From: Ceratodon purpureus
Taxonomy: Eukaryota; Streptophyta; Bryopsida; Pseudoditrichales; Ditrichaceae
Direction: 5' to 3'
Assembly: GCA_014871385.1 (NCBI GenBank)
Contig: CM026421.1
Coordinates: 24,049,383 to 24,113,382, forward strand
DNA length: 64,000 nt
Position numbers and translations under genes: made by a program. Under the pieces are notes generated by a model. It was not told the origin of the DNA. It ran no database searches and was given only the letters and a program-made list of their open reading frames with translations. Below are positions 45,869 to 57,133 of the stretch, piece after piece. Within the stretch, counting starts at the first letter, position 1, and each line of letters begins with the position of its first letter.

Positions 45869-47681
45869 GTCGACAAAATGGTCGCGCACCTTTTCTTCGT
45901 TGCATGGCCACCGAGTGTTGCAGTCGGTCAGGTGGTCACTAGCCTTATGCGAATCATATGATGAGCAACGAAGCAGCTCTTTGGAAAGCGATCGCCATGT
46001 GGGAGTAGTGTATATTGCTCGTACATCCTCTACGATGAACCTAACCTATGCGATGTTGATCTGTGTTCAGAACGTCACCAAAAGTTGTAAGAAATCTCCC
46101 AGGTTTGACCCACCCACAATTTGTACACTCATTTCCATCCACCCATACTGACGTTTGTCGAGCTAATGTGGTCGGTCTATGCCGGATTTGACATACCAAT
46201 GTTTGGAATGGATGCTTTGATGAGGAAGGTGTAGAGCCCACTTCAAGTTAGTCTTGAAGAGGATGAACTTCTCGAAAGTAGGGCCAGTGAACTTGAATAA
46301 GGGAATGGTAACTCCACCAATTCAGGAACATATCCAGAGAGTGTGGCTTTTTGTCTTTCATCTTCCCTCTTCCACTCAACCATCACAAAAACCCCATCCC
46401 AGTCCAAAACCCCAAATTCACCAAGAATGTTCACCAGTATTCTGCTTGAGATATCCGTCGAGGTTAGACACTGCAAGGTTCTTGAAGCTGAAGTACGTCA
46501 TCCGCAGTTGTCCAGCAACATTTTAAAACACAATTATTTTAAAAGCAGATAGATTCCAATAATTCGGCAAGTATGATGTGACCTAGCAATCATAGACAAA
46601 AACGACAGGACACAGAGATTCAAGGAAATCACTTCATGCCTGTCATTCAACTGAGAGTCGAATACAACAGATACTCAATTTGAATCAAGGAAATAAACCT
46701 ATCAGGTGATCATTCAAGAATTTTGATTTTGATTTTCAAGAATACATAATCATGCATTTTGAGTTCAGTATCCACTATCAGGTGTCCAATTGCACAATCG
46801 AGGTTACATTTTTGTTACGTTTAGTTCTTCCTGTGAATGATCACCTGATAGGTTTATTTCCTTGATTCAAATTGAGTATCTGTTGTATTCGACTCTCAGT
46901 TGAATGACAGGCATGAAGTGATTTCCTTGAATCTCTGTGTCCTGTCGTTTTTGTCTATGATTGCTAGGTCACATCATACTTGCCGAATTATTGGAATCTA
47001 TCTGCTTTTAAAATAATTGTGTTTTAAAATGTTGCTGGACAACTGCGGATGACGTACTTCAGCTTCAAGAACCTTGCAGTGTCTAACCTCGACGGATATC
47101 TCAAGCAGAATACTGGTGAACATTCTTGGTGAATTTGGGGTTTTGGACTGGGATGGGGTTTTTGTGATGGTTGAGTGGAAGAGGGAAGATGAAAGACAAA
47201 AAGCCACACTCTCTGGATATGTTCCTGAATTGGTGGAGTTACCATTCCCTTATTCAAGTTCACTGGCCCTACTTTCGAGAAGTTCATCCTCTTCAAGACT
47301 AACTTGAAGTGGGCTCTACACCTTCCTCATCAAAGCATCCATTCCAAACATTGGTATGTCAAATCCGGCATAGACCGACCACATTAGCTCGACAAACGTC
47401 AGTATGGGTGGATGGAAATGAGTGTACAAATTGTGGGTGGGTCAAACCTGGGAGATTTCTTACAACTTTTGGTGACGTTCTGAACACAGATCAACATCGC
47501 ATAGGTTAGGTTCATCGTAGAGGATGTACGAGCAATATACACTACTCCCACATGGCGATCGCTTTCCAAAGAGCTGCTTCGTTGCTCATCATATGATTCG
47601 CATAAGGCTAGTGACCACCTGACCGACTGCAACACTCGGTGGCCATGCAACGAAGAAAAGGTGCGCGACCATTTTGTCGAC
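45869..47681. other. Intergenic region between head-to-head ELIP genes
   Basis: About 1.8 kb between the two G-boxes, palindromic about the centre. Open frames here are mirrored pairs without recognisable domains. It contains the likely promoters of both ELIP genes. Confidence 0.6.
46717..46833. other. 117-bp unpaired centre of the palindrome
   Basis: The arms stop pairing after CATTCA (ending 46716) and before TGAATG (starting 46834). The spacer reads AT-rich and includes TTTGTTACGTTTAGTTCTTC, which resembles TTTGTTCCGTTTAGTTGTTC in the outer repeat at about 58858. Confidence 0.9.
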
Positions 47682-47687
47682 CACGTG
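47682..47687 (+). promoter_or_regulatory. G-box upstream of right ELIP
   Basis: Mirror copy of the left-arm G-box (CACGTG), about 335 bp before the ATG at 48022. Confidence 0.5.
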
Positions 47688-48021
47688 CCATTCTCGTTAG
47701 TTGTGTGCACCTTGGTGCACTTTACTCACTGCAGGTAGCCTCGTGTACAATCGCAGCGCCATTCTTTGCAAAAGCTCCCTCCTTGTCACACAAGCGTTGC
47801 CACGCCACTTCATTCTCCTCATCCTACTTGGCATTCACTCGGGTCTCCACTGTGAGGGTGATCACCACTATATGATGCATGTATTCGATGCCCATTTCAT
47901 CAAACACAACCAGCAGATTCATTGCATCAGCTTGTATATTGCCTCTACACATAACAGTATTTTCTTGTGTTCATAGTTACTGCTCTGTTTTGTGAAGCTT
48001 CTGTGTTACATTCGAACAACA

Positions 48022-48920
48022 ATGGCCGCCATGGTGATGTCTCAGGTTGCATGTGCCAAGCTTGGAGGCCTCCAAGCCTTGCCCATCAACTCCAAGTTCA
48101 ACAAGTTGGGTGGAGCCCGACTCGCCACCACGCCCAGGCTCATGACCTCCCTCGCCGGAAGGGTGCGTTGCGACGCCGGCAAGGGTGAGGGTCCTCTGGC
48201 CGATGCCAAGGCCGTGGTGGACAAGCAGACCAAGACCACCATCACCAAGGACGACATTCTGCGCAACCAGGAGACCAACGAGTCCGAGAAGAAGTCGGTG
48301 TTCGGCACGGAGCCGACGTCCGGGTCCTTCTACCCGCGCCCGGAGGTGGAGAGGAGGCCGGAGACCGGCAGCAAGAACTTCTTCAGCGTGTTCGCATTCG
48401 ATGGCGCCGCACCCGAGACCATCAACTGCCGACTGGTGAGTGTTTCATGTCACGGCCATGGCAACTTCAATGCATGTCTTGCACTTTCAACTCGCGAGAC
48501 TAGTTCGTAATACGTCTATAATCACTCGCTCCTGTTCCGTGTACAATCCGTCCTGGTCTATGATTTGCTCGCACGGGTGCCGTGGGCGCAAGTGATCTCT
48601 GACCTAAATGTGCTCGAATGTTTGTGCAGGCAATGCTGGGGTTCGTGTGGGCCGTGGTGGTGGAGAGGATGACGGGCCAGACGGTGTTCGAGCAGGTGAC
48701 GAACGCCGGCCAGCCGGGTCTGTTCTACTTTTTGGGAGCAGTGCAGCTGTTTACATACGCATCGCTGGTGCCGATCATGAGCGGCGAGTCCACGGATGCG
48801 CGCAGCTTCGGGCCGTTCACGGCGAGGGCTGAGAGATGGAACGGGCGCATTGCGATGCTGGGGTTCCTGGGTCTGGTCATCACGGAGGCCTTCACCCACT
48901 CTGCCGTCTTCGGCATGTAA
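48022..48920 (+). CDS. ELIP: Early light-induced protein, ELIP (right-arm copy)
   Basis: Exons are 48022-48435 and 48630-48920, 234 residues, with the same splice sites and protein as the left-arm copy. The start was chosen at ATG 48022 (MAAMVMSQVACAK), giving a normal plastid transit peptide; the longer in-frame start at 47992 would prefix a segment unlike a transit peptide. Helices 1 and 3 carry ETINCR and ERWNGR chlorophyll-binding motifs. A hAT insertion lies about 1.3 kb downstream, outside the gene, so both copies should be functional. It is transcribed away from the palindrome centre. Confidence 0.95.
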
Positions 48921-50921
48921 GTAAGACAATTGTCTACAATTGGACAAATTTTAGCAGTCTGCTGTACATGATTCGATCGTCTTAGTTGAGTGTTTAGGTG
49001 GTACATCGTTTACCAACAAGAGACATCATTCCTGGAGATTTGGCTCCGGTGGTTGCTCATGAGCTTTCCAGTATACATAGAAGCAAGGAAGCTCCGGCTT
49101 GGCAGTAGTTCTGTACATACGAAATGAAAGTAATTTGACGATGGTATGATCAAATGTTTAATACCGTTTCGGAAAATGAAGTTGCAATTATGGTTTTCAA
49201 AAACAAGGCTATCGGTGTTTGGTGTTTGGAATTTTGCAACCTTGATGAATTGGTAATCGATGTACATTTGCGGAAAATTGAGGACTTGGTGATGATGCCA
49301 ATGTATAGAAGCTTTATTCCATTTCACAAAAACACTCTGCATATCATGTCTATGTTGGTTGCTTGTCATATTCCGTGGGCAAGGTTGTCCATTGTGCACT
49401 TAAATGATGAACCGTGAATGAACCAAAATTTACATGTTATCCATTAGTGACGTGTCGGAATTTACTTCCACCCTTTAACTTAGTGCCGCCCACTGTCAGT
49501 TATGGAAGACTCTGCAGTATTGTCAAAGAAAAATAAATTGAGTATACTCCATTTACAGCCTTGTATTTTTACAGACACGTACTTGGGTCAGAGTAACCGG
49601 TGAATGGAAGTTAAGTAAGCAGTTCCAGTTGTATCTATACATGGTTTTGTTATTAAAGAGGATTTTTGGAGAATTGAAATCTTTTGTGAAAATAGAGGAA
49701 ATTGGCTTTATTCCTTTTTTGACAAGAAGGATATGAAAGGACAAGTAAAATGTACTTTTTTGGGGTAATGAAGTTGAAAACCAAAAAAACATATTACACC
49801 TTCTAAAATGTCAAATCAGAAGCCCAAGTTTATATATTGCACATTTCTTATCATAAAATGTTTATTTTTATTTTTTTGAGAATCCATTGTAATATTCTAT
49901 GTTTAAGAATCCTATGTTCATGTACTTCCATGAAAGTAGTTTAAAATTAATTTAATATGCTAATTTGCACAAGTGGTAAAATATTAGTGAAAAAATCCTT
50001 CAAAGGACCCATGAAGGACTTGGAGCTCCTTCATGGGTGTGAAGGAGTGTGAAAAGAGTTATTTGTGTCATCATGAACAAGTAAAGAGATGACATGGACA
50101 ATGTGGAGAAAGAGAAGGAGGGAGAAAGTGGAGGGAGACAGTGGAGGGAGAAAGTTTGAGAAGTTTGAAAGTTTGAGGGGCGAGGGTATTGGAAGCGGCG
50201 AGGGCAGGGTTGTTCAAATAGACGTCCGACCCGGCTCCGGACGTCAAGACGTCCGACCCGGACGTCCCCCGTCCCGGACGTGGCGTCCCCGACGCTCGAG
50301 AATTACGTCGCGGTAATAATTTTGCGACCCTGGAGGGGTAAAAACATTCCCCAGCCGTCCGATCGGCCGATCCCGCCACCACGCCCCATCTCGGCCGTCC
50401 GTTCGCGGGGACGGCCGCGGGGACAGCCGCGGAGACGGCCGCGGGGTCGTTGGGGACGGCCGCACGTCGATCCGACGGCCAAGATGCGGCCGTGCTGGCA
50501 CATCGCAGGCCGTCGGATGTGGGCGGCCCTCCTGGGCCGTCGGATCCCACGGCCGTCGCCGTGGCCGACCGCGGGGACGGCCTCGGGGACGGCCGCGGGA
50601 TCCGACGGCCCGGATCGACCCCGGCGCACGCCATCGGGGACCGCTCGTGCGGCGCGGCCGACCGCGGGCCGTCCGATCCCGTGGCCGCCTCCGTGGCCGT
50701 CCCCGCGGTCGGCAACGGCGACGGCCGCGGGATCGGACGTTGCGGCCGGCATGGTTGGCCGCGGAGGGCCGTCCGATCCCGCGGCCGACCGCGTGGGCGA
50801 CCACGTGGAGACGCGGCCGTCCACGTGGCCGACCGCGTGGGGACAGCCGGCCGTCCCCGGCGACGGCCGCGGGGACGGCCGCAAATTTTAAAAAAAAAAT
50901 CCCGAATCTTAAAATCTTCAT

Positions 50922-51036
50922 AACTTCTTCAAAACGTTTCCAAATCGGGCTTATGAGGTGTTTTTTGGCATCTACATTTCCTGTAGATGCCAAAAAACAT
51001 CTCATAAGTCCAATTTGGACAAGTTTTGAAGAAGTT
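50922..51036. repeat. Long hairpin A in hAT (~55-bp stem, 5-nt loop)
   Basis: AACTTCTTCAAAAC...GGCATCTACA pairs with TGTAGATGCC...GTTTTGAAGAAGTT around the loop TTTCC. The innermost 16 bp pair perfectly, and most outer mismatches would be G-U pairs in RNA. The shape resembles a small-RNA precursor. Confidence 0.85.
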
Positions 51037-51196
51037 ACGGGAATTTGGAGATTTCGGGGAGTTGAGGGGTCGGCCGTCGGTGGGGACGGGGGGCCGACCC
51101 CCGGGGACGGCCGTGGGGACGGCCGGCCGTCCCCGGCGACGGCCGCGGGGACGGCCGCAAATTAAAAAAAAAAATCCCGAATCTTAAAATCTTCAT

Positions 51197-51311
51197 AACT
51201 TCTTCAAAACGTATCCAAATCGGGCTTATGAGGTGTTTTTTGGCATCTACATTTCCTGTAGATGCCAAAAAACATCTCATAAGTCCAATTTGGACAATTT
51301 TTGAAGAAGTT
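51197..51311. repeat. Long hairpin B in hAT
   Basis: Second copy of the hairpin, 275 bp from the first, nearly identical. Confidence 0.85.
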
Positions 51312-51411
51312 ACGGGAATTTGGAGATTTCGGGGAGTTGAGGGGTCGGCAGTCGGCGGGGACGGGGGGCCGACCCCCGGTGACGGCCGTGGGGACGGCCG
51401 GCCGTCCGCGG

Positions 51412-51999
51412 CGACGGCCGCGGGGACGGCCCCCCGTCCGCTTGGAGGCGGGGTCTCGCATGGCCTTCCTTCTTCTCTTGCGTTTTCTCTAGAGACGGCC
51501 TCCCCTCCCCTCCTCCTTTCGTCCAACCTTGACAAAAAAAATTCTATTTCTAGATACTCTAAAAACAAAATCAATACCGAATTAGAAATTTCAGACATAT
51601 CCCTGAAATCATGGAAAATGTCCAAAAGATTTTGTAATCGGGATTGTGGGATCCGCGTTGATGTTGGGGTATACTTTAGAAGGAGATATTTATGCCGTTC
51701 AATTGTTGGTGCTCTACTATGGTTTGCAAACATAATCTCAATGTTTAGAAGGAAGAATCCATTTGTTTTGGAAATGAAATTATGGCCCATGGGCCTATAG
51801 ACGAGGGAGGTATACGATGGGGGGTACAACTTAAAAGGTAATGAGAAGCTTATAAAAAATAAAATTCTTTTATTTGAAGACATTAGGTAATAAAATTAAA
51901 AGAGAACTCGACATGGATTTCTCTTACATTAATATGACAAGTTTGTATGTTTTTGGCTTTAATTTTATAAGGCAAGACAAATCCTTTTTTCCATGAAAA
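51412..51999. repeat. Inner inverted arm of the hAT element, left
   Basis: Pairs with 53582-54169 (positions sum to 105581). Open frames across it are mirrored and not recognisable. Confidence 0.85.
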
Positions 52000-53581
52000 T
52001 GCTCTTTTCCTTATTAATTGCTTTCTTGGGTATTTAAAATTATGCCCACTATAGTTTGTATATCTTAGTGTTATTGAACTTATTTCTTATGTTTTCAAAT
52101 ACCATTTTATTCTATGTAATTTTAATTAACTATTTTCCAATTATTGTCTCGTGCTTTATCTAATCCTTTAATCTTTAAGAAAAAAGTCCTTTCTAAGTTG
52201 GATATTTTTATTTAGTTTCTTCTTTTGCCATAATGTTATCACCATGACATGGTTTTTTCTATTCACTTCATACTCCTCATTTCTTCTTGTATGTCATTTC
52301 CACTCTTGCAATTATTATTATTAGTTTTTATTTGATCTTTTATTCTAATTATCTTTTTGATTTATTATTACCTCTCATGTACTTTTTTTATTTTATTTTT
52401 TTTCCCTTGATATCTATCTTCTCTATACACATCTATTTCCTTCAAACCTTTTCCCATTGTAGTTTGTCTGTCTCGCGGTTATTTGTTATGTTTCATTTAC
52501 TGTCATATTGTATTTTATTTCAATTGTCTGTTTTTTATTATTGTCTTGTACATAATATAATCCCCTAATCTTTTATTTATTTTTCCTTTCTTTCGATAGG
52601 CAAAAGTAAAAAGATAGAATGGGAGACAGATTAGAGGAATATTAAATAAATAAATAGATGATGGGAGAAGAATGGAAGGATAGGAAAATGAGAAGATAAA
52701 ATGGAAGAATAATGTTAAGATAAAAAACTAAAGAGACGATAGAATGGAAAAATAGTGTAATAATAAAAAGTTCAGAGTATAGAATGGAATAATAGTGTAA
52801 TAATAAAATAACAAGAAGATAGAATAGAAGGCAAATGGAAAAAGTATAAAAATAAAAGGTAGAATCGGAGACTAAGGAAAGAATACAAAATAATTAAATA
52901 CTTAAATAAATAAATAAACAAATATAAATTTTTGGCTATGAAGTATGTGTTTGTATTTCCACATTTAGATGAATCCACATGTTATGTCTTTCATTCATAA
53001 AAATAATGATTATGAATCACCTTTAAGATCGAAAGAAATCATAAGTCTCAGAATAAAAAATTGACGAGATTTGTTAAACTTTAAGCCATATAGACTCCGT
53101 GTTTGTCTAAAAGGAATGGAAGGCAAACAATGTGGCATTCACTTGCCCAAGTACTCAAATGTAATACTAGCATATCTTTCATTTCAAAAGCAAGAAACAG
53201 TTCTCTTAATGTCAACTCCCAAACCTTCAAAATTCACTCACCTTTTAAAATTAAACATCCACCCTTGTCAGATTGCTTGGTTTTTTAATTAATTAATCAA
53301 TTTATTTATTATTAGAACTAAAATTTGTTGTATTTAAATTTCTATCCTCTATCACTTATAATGAATTTTTTGTCCACCATCTTCGACTTCTAATTCAACT
53401 TTACAATCCTCAATTCTATTTAATGTGTCCTCCAACCTCCTTCACACAATTTCAACTTCTATCTAATTTGATTTGAAATCTAATTTCTAAGTGTTACGTC
53501 CTCTACAACATACCTTCCAAATCCTCTCATTCAAATTCATTTCTAAATTTCAAGTTTATCCTTTATTTAATTCCAATGTTC
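52000..53581. other. AT-rich centre of the hAT element
   Basis: About 1.6 kb of AT-rich, partly purine-rich sequence between the inverted arms. No transposase or other gene is recognisable. Confidence 0.6.
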
Positions 53582-54169
53582 CATTTATGGAAAAAGGGAT
53601 TTGTCTTGCCATATAAAATTAAAGCCAAAAACATACAAACTTGTCATAATAATGTAAGAGAAATCCATGTCGAGTTCTCTTTTAATTTTATTACCTAATG
53701 TCTTCAAATAAAAGAATATTATTTTTTATAAGCTTCTCATTACCTTTTAAGTTGTACCCCCCATCGTATACCTCCCTCGTCTATAGGCCCATGGGCCATA
53801 ATTTCATTTCCAAAACAAATGGATTCTTCCTTCTAAACATTGAGATTATGTTTGCAAACCATAGTAGAGCACCAACAATTGAACGGCATAAATATCTCCT
53901 TCTAAAGTATACCCCAACATCAACGCGGATCCCACAATCCCGATTACAAAATCTTTTGGACATTTTCCATGATTTCAGGGATATGTCTGAAATTTCTGAT
54001 TCGGTATTGATTTTGTTTTTAGAGTATCTAGAAATAGAATTTTTTTTGTCAAGGTTGGACGAGAGGAGGAGGGGAGGGGAGGCCGTCTCTAGAGAAAACG
54101 CAAGAGAAGAAGGAAGGCCATGCGAGACCCCGCCTCCAAGCGGACGGGGGGCCGTCCCCGCGGCCGTCG
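53582..54169. repeat. Inner inverted arm of the hAT element, right
   Basis: Inverse of 51412-51999 with a few substitutions. Confidence 0.85.
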
Positions 54170-54237
54170 CCGGGGGTCGGCCCCCCGTCCCCGCCGACGG
54201 CCGACCCCTCAACTCCCCGAAATCTCCAAATTCCCGT

Positions 54238-54352
54238 AACTTCTTCAAAAATTGTCCAAATTGGACTTATGAGATGTTTTTTGGCATCTACAGGAAATGT
54301 AGATGCCAAAAAACACCTCATAAGCCCGATTTGGAGACGTTTTGAAGAAGTA
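54238..54352. repeat. Long hairpin C in hAT, inverted copy
   Basis: Third copy of the long hairpin, in the right half and opposite in orientation, with the same GGCATCTACA / TGTAGATGCC core. Confidence 0.85.
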
Positions 54353-55338
54353 ATGAAGATTTTAAGATTCGGGGTTTTTTTAAAAAAAATTGCGGCCGTC
54401 TCCGCGGCCGTCGCCGGGGACGGCCTCTCCTCCGCGGCGACGGCAAGGGGCCGTCGCCGGGGACGGCCCCCCCACCGCGGCGACGGCCCCCCCCCCCCTC
54501 CGCGGCGACGGCCCCCCCCTCCGCGGCGACGGCAAGGTGCCGTCGCCGGGGACGCCCCCCCCACCGCGGCGACGGCAAGGGGCCGTCGCCGGGGACGGCC
54601 ACCCCCTCCGCGGCGACGGCAAGGGGCCGTCGCCGGGGACGGCCCCTTCCCGACGCGGCCGATGGCCCCCCCCCCCCCCCGCTCCGCGGCGACGGCCGCA
54701 CCCTCCCCCGCAACCCCTCCCCTGCGTAGAAGGTGTGGTTTCACCCCGGGGTGAAACTTAGGCGGGTGATTTTTTTTTTCTAAGTCACAGGACGTCCTCT
54801 GGCGCTGGCGGACGTCCGCGGACGTCCCCACGTCCCGAGCGTCCCGGACGACCGTGACAACCCTGGGCGAGGGTATCGCGGGGGGCGAGGGTATCGCGAG
54901 GGGCGGGGGTATCGCGGGGGGCGAGGGGCAAGGGTATAGTAAGGGGCGAGGGGGGAAGCAATGAACGGGGAGTACCGGCATTTACTTACGACCTAGCCGG
55001 TTGAAATTGAGAATTGCCGAGTTGATTTCAAAATTTTAGGAAAATATCCGATCATTTCAAGGGAAAATTGGAGAATATTCTCCATTTTCTAAAGGCTTAG
55101 CCGTATTTTTTTTCCAAAATCCGACTGTTTTCTAAAAGTGTAGGATAATATCCGGTTAAGCCAAAAAACTCCCCGGACTGTGGGGGGAAGGTATTGTGAG
55201 GGGCGTAAGGCGAGAGAGTTGAGAGCAGACTGTAGACAATCTCTTCGCCTCTACCGCATGCGACCCGAGTTTGATCCTCGGCAGCGGCTACTCACGCTGG
55301 TGACTACTACTCGAACCTTTTTAGATTTGGCAGTCTGA

Positions 55339-56569
55339 TTAATCTAATAATTGCATTTTATGATAAAAATATTAAAAATATTCAAATATATTCAAAGAAA
55401 ATAAAGAATAAAAATAAAAATCTAATTTGATTGGATTAGGTGATTTATAATTTAAACTAAATTATATTATAAAAACAAGGAGAGGCTAAAATAAAAGGGC
55501 TTTAACGGAAAAATAATATATTAGTAGTTTCCGAATGAAAAACATGTTTAAACATGTCAAAAGCATGTTGAAACATTAATCACTAAATAATATCAAAAAA
55601 TGTGTTGTGGTTAAAATAAAAAGGCTTTTGAATGGAAAATAATATCCAATAAAATGGGCAATTAATTGTAAAAAGAAAACAGAAATTGGACAATTAATTG
55701 TTTGATAAAATATTAAAATGGTAATTTAATTGTAATATTAAAAAAAATTCAAATAAAATGGGCTTTTAATTGAAAAAATATAGTATTCAATTAAATGGGC
55801 TTCTAATTGTAAAAGAAAACTGGTAATTGGACAATTAATCATTCAATAAACATGGTTTTTAATTGCTAAAAAAAAAATCAATAAAATGGTCTTTTAATTG
55901 TAATCAAAAACCAGGAATTGGACAATTAATCAAAATTAGAAATAGAGCATTTCAGAAATCAATGGGCCATCATAAAAATAAATTAGAATTCAAACTCGAT
56001 AAAATCTGGATACTTAGGTTTGAGGCTGTCAAGAATGCCATAGCCAAGAAGTCCGAGTTCGTGACTATTATGGAGGTAGCTTTCTCCGATTCGGAGGTAC
56101 TCTCTCGATACACTCTTCATATTGTTATGGAAAAAGTCTTAAAACCAATTGATCGTTCAATGCACATCATTGAGTATTTAAGATTGATGGATATGCATGA
56201 TACTAATTCTAGCCGCTTATATATTTACAAAATACTTAAAATTGGGATCTTCAAGATCTACATTATTGCACTTTATTGCTTTTTTATCGCACTTTAGTGC
56301 TTTTTAAATTTTAATCGCACTTCAGTGCTTTTTTATCGCACTTTGATGCTTTTTAATAGCTTAAAACTTAAAAACTTAACAAAATATATAATATTGGAAT
56401 AAAGAAGTTGATTTCAATGCACAACATAGAAAATTCAAAAATAATCAACTATCAAATTTCAAACTTATGAATTAAAAGGAAAATTGATAAAAAATTCAAT
56501 TGTTTAGAAATGTTACAGTAAAAATAGAAAAATTTATAGACACGCACTTACGTCTTGTCACAGAAACCT
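55339..56569. repeat. AT-rich repeat family, right-arm copy
   Basis: Mirror of 41650-42880, with the GCACTAAAGTGC array near 56263-56354. Confidence 0.75.
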
Positions 56570-57133
56570 GTGAATGGAAGTTAAGTAATCAAGTCCGGTT
56601 GTATCTGTACATGGTTTTGTTATTGAAGAGGATTTTTGGAGAATTGAAATCTTTTCTACTGTGGTAGGATCTTCTTGGCGTGGAATGTTACGGGCTTGTA
56701 AATTGAGACATGATCTCCTTGTTTTGGATCATTATATACATATAGTGTTTTAGTGGACTGCTCAAACTTGTTTGACAATGTGTGAATATTTGATATATTT
56801 GTCAAAATAAAACTTGCTTGAGCAGGTGTGAACTATTCTGATGAATTTGATTGTATGATGTGGATGTACAGAGGAAGTGTTGTTGACCGTGCATGTTCCG
56901 TTAACAATGTTACCAATTTTACATGATTAATGTAAATTCTGAATAGAGGAGATTTTGAGGAATTGCGGATAGACTTTAAGATCGTAGTATAAAAAGCACT
57001 GTCTCAATAGTTGGAAAAATTTGTGCAGCTGATACAGGAGGGATACCGATACCTTCTCCAGTGTCGTTGTCTCATCGCATCCACTCGCAAGTGTTATCTG
57101 AAATCTTTCATGTTTACACATTAAGTTGTTTCT

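Larger units (their letters stand above)
21772..46716 (+). repeat. Left arm of giant palindrome (24,945 bp; 10,052 bp shared)
   Basis: This arm is the inverted copy of 46834-61554. Positions pair by constant sums: 93550 between 43.35 kb and the centre, 98219 between 39.1 and 43.35 kb, and 83326 outward of 24.2 kb. The two jumps equal one insertion in each arm: 4,669 bp (hAT plus its target duplication, right arm) and 14,893 bp (large element plus duplication, left arm). After removing these both arms are exactly 10,052 bp, so I see no other net indel. The arm carries the secreted-protein gene, a CACTA derivative, an AT-rich repeat and an ELIP gene. Confidence 0.95.
50901..51440. repeat. Two tandem 275-bp units in the hAT element
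   Basis: CCCGAATCTTAAAATC starts units at 50901 and 51176. Each holds a long hairpin followed by GC-rich GGACGGCCG sequence. One inverted unit occurs at about 54120-54380. Confidence 0.9.
50205..54865. mobile_element. Non-autonomous hAT foldback element (4,661 bp)
   Basis: The ends are CAGGGTTGTTCAAATAG and, inverted, CAGGGTTGTCACGGTCG. It is flanked by the 8-bp duplication GGCGAGGG (50197-50204 and 54866-54873). The left palindrome arm has one GGCGAGGG at the matching point, so it is an empty site, and 4,661 + 8 equals the 4,669-bp offset between arms exactly. An 8-bp duplication with CAGGG termini is the hAT signature. No transposase is present. The inside is a GC-rich outer part built on GGACGGCCGCGG-like units, long inverted arms and an AT-rich centre. 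Confidence 0.95.

Noticed and set aside
50071..51005. Long Arg/Pro/Gly-rich open frames in the GC-rich part of the hAT element
   Set aside because: They arise on both strands from GGACGGCCG-type repeats and lack stop codons only because of base composition.
54049..54981. 310-codon minus-strand frame
   Set aside because: It crosses the element boundary and consists of GC-rich repeats, so it is not a gene.
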